From assembly GCF_016906535.1 (NCBI RefSeq), contig NC_057375.1, positions 1,240,001-1,304,000 of the forward strand: DNA of 64,000 nucleotides. Direction: 5' to 3'. Below, piece by piece: positions 1 through 10,400 of the stretch (positions are counted from its first letter, which is position 1; each line of letters starts with the position of its first letter). The stretch comes from Rhizoctonia solani. Its lineage: Eukaryota; Basidiomycota; Agaricomycetes; Cantharellales; Ceratobasidiaceae. The notes under the pieces were generated by a model, which was not told where the DNA came from, searched no databases, and saw only the letters and a list, made by a program, of their open reading frames with translations. A program made the translations under genes and the position numbers.

Positions 1-146
1 CGTTCGATATTGTGTCCAAGGAGTACAGAGAGGAGAGCGAGAGTGGATCCAAAAACATAATCAAGTGGGGCAAGATATCATAGCTGCAGGCGCTTCCGAG
101 GCGCCCCATATCTCAATCAGTCATATTTTCGTTTTGTCAATTGGGT

Positions 147-466
147 TCATCGGAGTCTGGGCAGTGTCGAATCGAATCGAGGTATGTACGTGTCATCCTC
201 TGTCCAAACTGCATTGGGTGTGCTCCTTCCGGAGTTCTCTTCCTCATCTAAAGCCACCGTCAGTTCATTATTGTTGCCATGTCCATACGAAAGCTGGCCA
301 ACTAGCCCAGTCTAGAGTGGACAAAATACTCACTTGTTTGAGGCGGAGACAAGTATCCGTTACCATTCTTTTCAGACAGCCGACGACTCATTCTTCGTTC
401 GACCATTGCCTGACGGCGCTCCTCCTTGAAATTATTGAGTTGGTGTCGAGAAGGAAGACAGCCCAT
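147..466 (-). CDS. Small two-exon hypothetical protein (77 aa)
   Basis: I do not recognise a family. The minus-strand reading starts at 466 with Met-Gly-Cys, runs to 334, is interrupted by an intron 333-248 (GTGAGT donor, TTTAG acceptor) and ends at the stop at 147-149. The phase is preserved (133 + 101 nt). The product is 77 residues: a basic N-terminal half with many Arg, Lys and Glu, then an acidic, Ser/Thr-rich tail. The MGC start could be lipid-modified (Gly myristoylation or Cys palmitoylation), which is inference. An open plus-strand frame overlaps it at 1-180, but the minus reading has a real ATG, clean splice sites and a biased composition. Nothing upstream on the minus strand is assignable. 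Confidence 0.45.
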
Positions 467-587
467 ATTGTTAGAGTTAGGTTGGTGAGAAGGTGGCGAG
501 AAGGTGGTGGTACGGTGCAAGGTTGACAAGAGTGTGAGCAGAAGCCGAACGGGTACGGAAATAGCAGACAGATGCGGGAACTTTCTA

Positions 588-921
588 GAGTCACCGGCCG
601 CGGACCTGTGGAAGTCGAGTCGAAGAAGATAATTCGATCGAGATACTGCGCAGCTCCCATATTAATAACCTCCAAGGTGAACAGCTGACCAAGATCTGTG
701 ACGCCATCAATGAACCTACTGAATTCTGGCCTAAAGGGCTGGGGTCTAACTATTGCTCGGCACTGCGCTCCATTCACATTATCCAAGGCCGGACATACAA
801 CATCTACCCATGGATTATCTCATACCTCGTGCATACTGAGCCCTGTGAAGTCTTGGGAACCAAGCATACAAGCGCACCTGAGAGATCGGCAGGGCTTGTG
901 GGGTGCTGCGGGGAGACGTAA
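588..921 (+). other. Coding-like open frame without a start codon
   Basis: An open plus-strand frame of about 110 codons runs from after the stop near 585 to the TAA at 919-921. It has no usable ATG near its 5' end. The reading has ordinary protein-like composition, for example LTKICDAIN and YNIYPWIISY, and no recognised domain. It could be an internal exon of an unmodelled gene or a decayed fragment. It could also be chance, since many frames in this AT/GC-balanced DNA stay open for 60-100 codons. Confidence 0.2.
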
Positions 922-3900
922 ACAGTTTACCCAAATCCCCACGCTGGCACGTGACATTGACGTATGCCTACCTTGAACGAGTAGGGCCATGTATGCGTTA
1001 TGCGCAATTAGTGGCGAACTAATTTTAGGTACCACACCCAGGCGAATCCTCTTTTTAGAGGCGCACTAAACTGGCCGATCATTGTGGGGCCTGAGAAAGG
1101 CAGTACGATACGGGGCCGTAAGCACAACATGATAGGAGAAAGAAGATCGTTCCGCTCATAGTTGGTGTTGGCCACACCCTCAGGCGCGCTGGAAGGGAGG
1201 CTGTGTAGAAGATGACTGATAAGGTGGAGTCAATTCGGCTGTTCAGAGGACGTGAGGAAGTCCTCTGAATAGTCGAATTGATTCCACCTATACCTTTCAA
1301 CCCATCCGAATCCTAGTATCCCATCATTCAAGGGAACAAACCCTCGTCCCGTGTTCACTCACATTACAATAGCGACTCTGATTTTTCACCAAGCAATAGT
1401 ATTCAAATTCAGAGTGAGCAAATCATTGTGTCGGGTCCAGAGTTGTATGCAGATTTACGCCGGACGTCCCATCAGAACGATGGAAACAGCGGCTGGGAAC
1501 CTAAACGAATTGACAGTGGGCGTTCTAGGGCGTACGCGTGTTGAAGAAGGCGGTTCGAAAGATAGAACAGAATAACAAAAACAAACTATAACGTTCAAGG
1601 TACGCTATTCAGTGATACCCATGCATACATCTGCAGGAAAGTGGATGGTTCATCAGCCGGAAAAAACTTAAGCCCTAGATCACTACCTCACATTCAGTAT
1701 CTCAGCATCGATAGAACGGCGGTTCTCAAGTCTTTTTACTGGAGATCGGCTTTTGCTATCCTTGGCGAAAGGAAGCTATAGGGGAGTTCGAACGACTATT
1801 CGCATCATTCAACGACACACCAACACACATTCGCTCTTACCCAACCTGGCCGTCTCGATCTATATTGTGAGGTCTAAGGTATAATACATATGTCGGCATC
1901 CTGGAATCTCGATGCTATTGGAAATATCAAGGAACGTCCTCTCATCGAATCGAATGCAGAAAGGAGTTGAAAAACCAAATTGGACGGGTCTCACTTCTGC
2001 TCTTGTGTTGAAATCGGGTAGGCTGAATCAATCGAGCCTGGATTCAATTATTTGACAGGGGAAATGAGTAACACCATTTCACTAGTGACCAGATGTTGCT
2101 TTTTCGTCTGCCTTTGGCATCCACAGACGATGCCAAGTACTGAAGAAGAGCCCATGGTAATCATCAGCGCAAACCAACTACTTCACCTCTAGCGCGTGAA
2201 CATCGAGTTCCTCAAAACTGATTCAAACACACGTCTACAAACTTCATTAAAGCTGCAATGTTTAGCTGGGTCCAAACTTCTGTGCTGTGATTAGATATTG
2301 GACGTCCTGTGCGAAGCTAGGGGAGGTCGGATACTTGTCAGCCTACGCCCATGGCCTATCAACGCCCGTGGACGTAAACCAATGAATTATGGGTGGACGT
2401 GCATCGGACCTCTCATGGCTCTGCTGGGGTCCTGACATTACCCACCGGTTCCGGCACTTTTCTTTCAACTCATCTTGAGATTAATGTGGTAAAACGGGAT
2501 CTTGAATGGATAAATATGGTAAAAAGGAGAATCTCTTGGTGCCTCCAGATGCCGTTTCTTTACACGTTGGCATTGCTTTGACCACGTCTACTAGGCATAC
2601 CGATATAGCCGAGTTTTCCATCCATCTTGATACACAGGCATATTCGATCCACGTTTATCTTCGGAATCACACTACGGGGTTTGGTGGGCGCGTGAAGATC
2701 GATTGCCGGACATTGGCATTTGTGGATGTGTGTGTCCACTGGCATATGTGTATTCGGGTATTCTGTATCCGTGTAGCAAATGCAGTACATTTGTTTCCAT
2801 TTTGTTTCAGGGTAAATGTTCTAGTGGGAGATATTAGGAGATTGGACAGGGGGTATGTGTAAACTGTGAGGTTGTAGCGCGCGGTTAGACAAGTTGTACA
2901 ATCGTGAGAGCTTGAAAGTGCGTCGCAACGGATCACTGTATAAGGTTAGAATACTGAAAATAAGAATGTGTATTTAAGTAGGAATTAAACTGAAATCAAG
3001 GCCAATATATGCTAAATTTAAATATCAATTCTCCATTGGTCTGATTTGTATTGAGGAAAGCATACTGACGTTGTAGTTTTCAGGCCAAATTATACTAAAA
3101 AAAGATGTCTTTTACTGATATACTGATTTTCAAGATCTTATCACCCCATAGTGGATCGGCTGTCAGTGTCATACATTTGATGGATAAAAATATACTACCG
3201 ATGGGATACGGCTAGTCATCGTTCAGAGCAAGACATAGAGGTGCCTTTCTGTATCGAATTAATCAGTTGAGTTTTTGGCTCTTTACAATGGCCCAGACCA
3301 TGAACCGCATTTCGTACGGGCTGACCTTTTTTTCTTTTTAACTTTTACACTTTGAACTACTACATCTCCAAGTATTTAGATTCGAAACAGCGGCGGGATT
3401 TGAGATATTGACGCAATTGAGATTAAAAAATTAGAGTGCCGGAGACGGATTGATTCCCGACTACCTTGCTCATTGTCAACGGTAGGCTTGATTGAGGGAT
3501 CTGTTATTATTTTTGGCGTTGACCCATATATACGAGCTCGTTTCTACGTGTACGTATACTTGAATCAACTTGGAGAATGGCCGTTTGACTATATATTATT
3601 CGAAATACGTGAAAGTTCAAGAACCACCCCGGATAATTATTGAACGAGAGGCTACTTACAAGCCCCCATGTCGTCACTTCTGGACGCCCAATGCCACCGA
3701 TCGTACCCCATACTCAGCCATCTCCACTGAAGCCACGGTCGCATCTGAGGCCGTACATTCACAAGATATGAATTTCTTTTAGATGCGGTCTAGATCGAGA
3801 AATGAACGACGAGAGCCTGCATTACAGCTTTTGTAGCGAGCTAGATGCTTGATGATCACAACAGGCACACCGGCGTTCAATTGGAGGTAAATATGTATTT

Positions 3901-4383
3901 GCAGGTGTTCAGTCATATAGTACATGTACGATGGTGCTTGGAACTAGAATACCTACACTCAATTGCTTATATACCATGAACTAAGGACTCTGATTCACCC
4001 TGCTCTGTGGAGTGAGCCGGTGTTGAAAGATTACTCGCACTGAATTAAAGGATGCCGGCGATACCGGACCGGGGATCAGGCATAGAAATGCCTAGGGACT
4101 AGCGGCTGATAGCTGATGTTTTCTGGGTATGCCCATGATCGGAGCAACAACCTCCCAGTTGAAGATGTTCGCCGGTTGGCAGATGAATGACAACCCTTGG
4201 ATAAATAAAATATCAACTCGGCCTGGAGAATTCCTGGCAGCCCGACGACAGCAGTATTCTAACGTCCCATCCCAGGGTTCATCAGCCGCCTAGCAAAACC
4301 AAAGCGTGAGTGGGAGTGCAACGGACACTCGATTTCAGAACTAGGTAAGTACGCCAGCCCACTTATACTTCCCAGGTTTGCCA
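922..4383. other. Gene-poor stretch
   Basis: No gene is assignable here beyond the hairpin at 1222-1289. Short open frames occur (about 2506-2862, and 3570-3782 ending at TAG 3780-3782) but they lack family motifs and phase-consistent splice partners. The DNA from about 2940 to 3560 is AT-rich. The last part should hold the promoter and 5' UTR of the histidine kinase that starts at 4434. A possible 32-nt UTR intron (GTAAGT...CCCAG) sits near 4345-4376. Confidence 0.5.
1222..1289 (+). repeat. Near-perfect 30-bp inverted repeat (hairpin)
   Basis: The left arm is 1222-1251, the loop 1252-1259 (GTGAGGAA) and the right arm 1260-1289. The arms are reverse complements except at three positions. At each of these the left arm has G where the right arm offers T. 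In an RNA copied from this strand all three would be G-U wobble pairs, giving an unbroken 30-bp stem with an 8-nt loop. On the other strand they would be C-A mismatches. No coding frame spans it convincingly. It may be a small-RNA precursor, a miniature element end-to-end hairpin, or a structured UTR. Confidence 0.8.
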
Positions 4384-4411
4384 CCCCTGCCCCTACCCCT
4401 ACCCCTACCCC
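4384..4411 (-). repeat. Five C4 runs (G-quadruplex-capable), 5' of the histidine kinase
   Basis: Five runs of four cytosines lie at 4384-4387, 4390-4393, 4396-4399, 4402-4405 and 4408-4411, each separated by two bases (TG, then TA). On the minus strand this is five GGGG tracts with 2-nt loops, a strong G-quadruplex pattern that also resembles a telomere-like hexamer (CCCCTA). It ends 22 nt before the ATG at 4434, so it probably lies in the 5' UTR or core promoter. Confidence 0.75.
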
Positions 4412-4433
4412 TTGCACTTCTGGCTGACTGGCG

Positions 4434-7400
4434 ATGGAGCCTTATACTAGACCATCATACCGACACAAAAGGCCACCGATGCCTCTGGCACCTTTCCTGC
4501 CGACGTCAGCCCAACCGTATCCTGCTCTACTGGATGCATATCCGTGCCCTGCCTTTATCGTTCGAGCACAATCCACACTACGGCCGGTATGGGCAAACCG
4601 AGCCTACAACGCGGCCTTTGGGGTGCCTGGTGTTCCGCTCAAAGATAGCTTTGTTCATGCGCTCTCGACGACAGATGACGGGCAAAGCTATGGGATGTGG
4701 AGTATGGAAGCATCCTCCCAGCTCATGCCACGACTAGGCAAGAAACGGAGCAGGGGATTCGATGATGGGGTAGATGCTGGAGACTTTACTACCGCTCCGC
4801 TAACGGTGCGAATACGAGTGGCTGGAGGAGAGGGGGCATTGCGGCTGGTAAAGGCACGAGTCGAGGACATGGTGATTATGATATCGACACTCGAGCTCAG
4901 CACCCCACCATCGCCGATGGACATATCCCCAGCACCGGCCAAGCGATTTCGCGACAATTCATTCACGGGCGCACTAGCTCCCTTGCCTCCGCTGAAATTA
5001 TCAATCAATCACAAACTACTCACACCTGAAGGCACACCCGTGCTCCCCAACCTATCGCCTGACACCTCTCGCTCCGCCTCTGCCTCTGCAACTGGTTCAT
5101 GGCCGTTTAAGGTTCCCCATACATTGGGTGCCGTCGTCCCGGGCCCTTCTGCAACCGCGACCCAAGCGCTGTTCGATTCCCATCCGTGGGAGAAGACACC
5201 CCTCGGTGATCGTTCGACCTGGTCGGAACGGCTTCGCTCAGCCGTCAACATCATGCAAACCTCTCCACATGCAGTAAGTGACATTTGACTGCCGATCAAA
5301 TATCACGTGACCTTTCTCCCCCTTTAGACAGCAATTTGGTGGGGACCAGAATATGTACTTTTGTATAATGACGAGTATTCCAAAGTAAGCTCCCATATTG
5401 GTCAGAATGTTGGATTAACCTCGCAACTTATCTTATCTGGATCTGTCTAGATGATCGGACACAAGGTTAGAACTGACCCGTCTACTTGCGGACATACACT
5501 TACTTCTTGCATTCACATAGCACCCCTATCTGTACGGGCAACGTGCCTCGGTAGGCGTGAGTTACGATGACCACTAGGAACTGGCCCCTTCTGATAATTT
5601 TTTTCTCTCTCTCAGTGGGCTGAGCTATGGGAGATCCTGGGTCCTCAGATGTCATCCTTGACGGCGGGCAAGGCGCTTTCCAAAACGGATGGTAAGCTTT
5701 CGATGTACCTTCTGCACCGATCCCCCTGATGATAGCCCATGCTCTACAGATCTATTGTTTTTCGACGCCTTGACGCCAGAAAAGCTTCCAATGGAAACTT
5801 ACCATACCTGGGTCTGGTGAGTCTGCTATACATTCATGGGTTTCAGCCCAATACTAATACGGCCATTACGTTAGGATCCCTGTAAGTAAAAGCTCCACGA
5901 TGACCACGGACTTCCTTCCTAATACGACTCCAGTGTGCGGACGAAACTGGACACGTTCATGGGATTCTCAATTATTCTATCGAGACAACTTCCAAAGTGA
6001 TTGCCAGTCGACGGTTAGATTGCTTACGAGAGCTGGGGTCATCTGCGAGTACGTGGCTGGATCGGCCATCATGACTATTCTACTTGTACTCATGCCACCA
6101 CCCCAGTGCGAGCTGCTACTCAGGCAGAATACTACCAGGCAGCGTTGGAAACGTTTGAACAATACCCTCATGAGTTGAGTTGGCGATGTCATTGTCCATC
6201 TGTCTTTACTCACCTGCTTCCAGTGCACCATTTGCTATGTTTTATTCCATCAACGCCGAGCCCGTAGCTGCTGATTGTGAGTGCATATAACGTATCAACC
6301 AACTCAGTCTCATGCTCGTATCATCCAGCCTCGAGCAACCGCGACCAAAGTTCGATAGCCAGTACAAACGATGGCCACTCATCCCCACGTACTGTCACTA
6401 TCAACGCCCAATGCACCGGAGTTGTCGGTGTTCCCACTGACCACCCCACTGCACCACAAAACATTACATTCACTATACCTCATAAACGCAATACCCCCTC
6501 TCCTCGTTTCTTTACCGGTCCGACTGCCGGGCTCGGTCTTCTCGATTTTAACAGTGCAGATGCTGAGCTAAAGCTCGACGCTCCGGTATCCACACTTTCT
6601 ACCGTTCCACCTGACTTTGCATCCGATCTTGAATCAGGCGATAATATGGCTTTCCGATGGGCTCCTTTTATTAAACAGTCCATGACGACAGGCCAGCCCG
6701 TTTTGGTTGACTTGCCCGAGCATGCAACCATTGGGATGGAGAAGCGAGGCTGGGGAGAGCACGCGCGTCAGGCATTGATAGTACCCATCATAGCCGGATC
6801 TGGAGGAGTCGAAGTTGGCTATGGGTTAGGAACGTGCAAGGCAGTGCTTATTCTGGGTGTCAACTCTCGACGACCTTACGACAGCGAGTACGAAGGGTGG
6901 ATTGGTAAGCTCTCCTTCTAGGTTTAGTGAAGGATTTTGGTTCTGACAACTTACTGGGACCTTGATGGGCATCAGATGTTGTGGGGTCCGTTTTATCCTT
7001 GCTTTGTTAACGATCAGGCTCTCACGTTCTTTTAGGAGCTCTTTGGGGCAAGTGTACATGGGCGTAACAGCTCGCGAAGCTGATTTCTTACGAGCTGAGC
7101 AACTTGCGCAATTGGATGCGGCCAAGACCCACTTTTTCTCCAATGCTTCGCACGAACTGTAGGTGGACCAGTCTATTTTGGTGTACATTAAGTCTTGACT
7201 CTTGGCTTCTTTTACCCCCTTTCATTGCCCATCTCGTAATTCTTCGCCTATTCTAGTCGGACTCCCCTTACGCTCATCTCTGGACCTATCAGCGATGCTA
7301 TTAACGAAGCCACTTGCCCACGGTCACAGGAACGGCTGAAGCTCGTGATGCGCAACGTCAACCGGCTTCGCCGACTGGTCGACGTATGTACTTTTCTCTC

Positions 7401-10400
7401 GTGTGATGGTTTCTGTCCGGATATTGATCCTGCGCTCTGCTTTTCCGTGTTTCGTTGACATCTTTCCCTGCGGATATCGCCCGTTTCGATGCTTGACACA
7501 TCCGAACCCCACAGACATTAATGGACTTTAGCCGCGTTGAAGCTGGTCGACTGGAGGGTCATTTCCGCCCTCTTCAACTTGGACAGGTTACCGCTGATCT
7601 AGCGGCCCTCTTCCGCTCTACCATAGAGAAAAGTGGGATTAAATATGTTGTCGATTGCGATAACAGTTCGAGTCAGTTGACATATGTTGATCCGGAATTG
7701 GTGAGTTTGCGTCTATAAAACCAGTGCCGATGGGTTATTTAAAGCGGTTGATCCTATTAGTGGGAGAAGATTGTATTCAACATGTGAGTTGGTTTCCGTG
7801 GCGAAGTTGTGCCGAGCGCTGATCCGTTAAATAGTGTCGGCAACGCTTTCAAGGTTCGCTCCCTTTCCTCCACTCGACGTGAATATCCTCGGTCCTTATT
7901 CCCTCTTCTACTTCTAGTATACTCTGAGCGGGAAGATCATTGTGACCGTCAAGCATAGTGATGATTGTGCTATCTTTAGTGTTTCAGACACTGGTGAGTC
8001 TGCACAGCTGTAAATCTCAGACCCTTGACCGAACTGTTCTGCCCTAGGTGTTGGGATCCCTGAACAAGATCGAAAAAAGATCACGGAGCGCTTTCATCGT
8101 GTTGCAGTGAGTATAGCTATCCTTGTTTATTCGTGCTCAAATTTGTTCAAACGTGGTGAATAGTCTGTATCGCGTAGTTATGAAGGTACTGGGATAGGAC
8201 TTGCACTCACCAAGGTAAGCACTCTCCCCAGTTTATGTTTGTTCGCAAGGCTAATATCCTAATCAGGAACTCGTCCGACTTCATGGAGGGGTACGCACCT
8301 ACACCTTGTCTCATAGCGCCAGCCACTAACGACCCCTTTCTCAGACGCTGACGGTAGACTCGAAGGTCTCTGAGGCGCCTGGGAGCGAACATGGCTCCAC
8401 ATTTTCTGTTCGAGTACCTCTGGGGCGGGCACATCTACCAGATAGCCACGTCTATGAAGAGCAACACGAGCACGTCTCTTCGTTCTTTGGCCGCGACTGG
8501 AGCTATGCTCGAACGTTTGTGGAAGAAGTCGCCCAATGGACGAGCCAAAGCGATAGCACTCCACAAACGCCTAGCGACGCGCCAGATTCGCTACCTTCCA
8601 TCACTGGAGCACGAGTTGATCCTGCCATTTATTTTTCCAAATCGGACAAGATTTTAATCGGTCAGTCTCACCTCACGTTTTATTTCGTATGGAGCACGTT
8701 GACTCATGCGCGGTTTGCGGTAACTAGCGGACGATAATAGGTATGTATGCGGGGTATAAGCGTGACCAATACGATGCTAATATTATGGCATCCCATTTTA
8801 AAGCGACATGCGAGCGTATATGAGGCAGATGTGAGTATTCAGTACTATTTATAGACTACCTCAAAACCCAATCGTGCTGACTTAATACTTTTGCAGATTC
8901 AGCAAGTTTTGTACTGTAAGCTAGCTTACATCGGCACTTTTAGTATCCGACTGACAATATGCTGCTGACCCTCTCTCACTCATTACGCCCACTTGATGAC
9001 CATTGAACAAAACTTGGGAATCAAGGTTCTGGTGGCGAATGATGGCGCAGAAGCACTAGAGATAGCTCGAAAGGAGTCTCCGAATTTGATCTTGAGTGGT
9101 ATGTCAACTATCGTAAGACGTATCGCCTAACAAGGTTATTTATCCCGGTTGATCCTTAGATGTTATGATGCCGGGTCTCGATGGCTTCCAGGTAGGTCGC
9201 GACTGTTTTTTTCTTCTGTGGCTTGCAGTCCGGCCAGCTGATCGGTTTCTCTTTAAAGCTCATAACAGCGCTGAGATCTTCAAACGAGACCACGCTAATC
9301 CCTGTTATCCTCGTGACTGCTCAGGCAGGTGTGGAAGGTCGCGTTGAGGGTACGAGTCATCCCGTACCTTTTTTTAGATGCCACGCTCAAATTCCATATC
9401 CATATAGGTTTGTTGTCTGGGGCAGACGATGTCATATGCAAACCATTCCAGAGCCGAGAACTCCTTGCTCGTGCGAACCTCCATACTCAGCTGGGAAAGC
9501 GACGAGTCGAACTGGAGACAAAGTTCAACGAACGTACAGAAGAGCTAAAGATTGTGACCGAGAGTAGTCCGGTTGCCTTCTTTAGGATAAACTCTGACAG
9601 AGAGTAAGTAATTCCAACGAGACAATCTATCGATCTTAACCTATAAATTTCCTTTCAGAGTTGTTTTTGCGAACGCCATGGTGTGTATACTATGCTACCT
9701 TTCATGTGCCATGCGCTCAGCCTTTTCATCATCAGTACTATGAGCTTACAGGCCAAGCGAGAGACTTAGGGTCCAATGACTGGTAGGTTCGGCCCCGGCT
9801 GTTTGAGGTTACCAACTGACTACTTCCTTAGGGCTGCTGCGTGAGTGCGGCGTTGCCTTGACACCATCTGTATACCGATATTATTTTAGGGCTAAGCAAG
9901 AACATTCGCAAGCCACTATGCAATTATGGGAAAGTTCGCAATACGAACGGAAAGGTGAGTTATCCCGCGTGTAACCTACTTCGGTGGCTAAGACCCACGC
10001 ATAGGGGGTTCAATCAATTTCCGTAAGTCTATTTTGAATCATATTATGACATGTTTGCTAATCTCTGTGCGTAGAGTGCAACAATGGTGTATGGGTCAAG
10101 GCACAGCTTGTGCCCACGAGCCTGGGTATCGTTGGAACGTTAACAGGTAATTACTGATCGGGTGCCACCAATACGAATTGAGCTAAGCGGGCTTCACAGA
10201 TATCTCCGCCCAAAAGATGCTTGAAGAATCAAAATTGGCGCATGCGCGAGAAAGCGAGATGAACGCCAAGCGTCGTGCTGAGGAAGCCGACGAACGCCGA
10301 CGAGCACAAGGTGGGAGCTCAGCCCTCACCGTATACCCTCAAACCTTACCTTGGATTCTACCCAGAGCTCCTCATCGATGTGACCAGTCATGAACTAAGG

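Noticed and set aside
1..526. Open plus-strand frame spanning the window start
   Set aside because: It overlaps a better minus-strand gene with a true ATG and phase-consistent intron, and it has no ATG of its own.
4384..4411. True telomere
   Set aside because: Only four to five units, internal, next to a gene; better seen as a simple repeat.
4378..4737. Frame with poly Pro-Leu start over the C4 repeat
   Set aside because: It is a shadow of the histidine kinase exon and is produced by the CCCCTA repeat.
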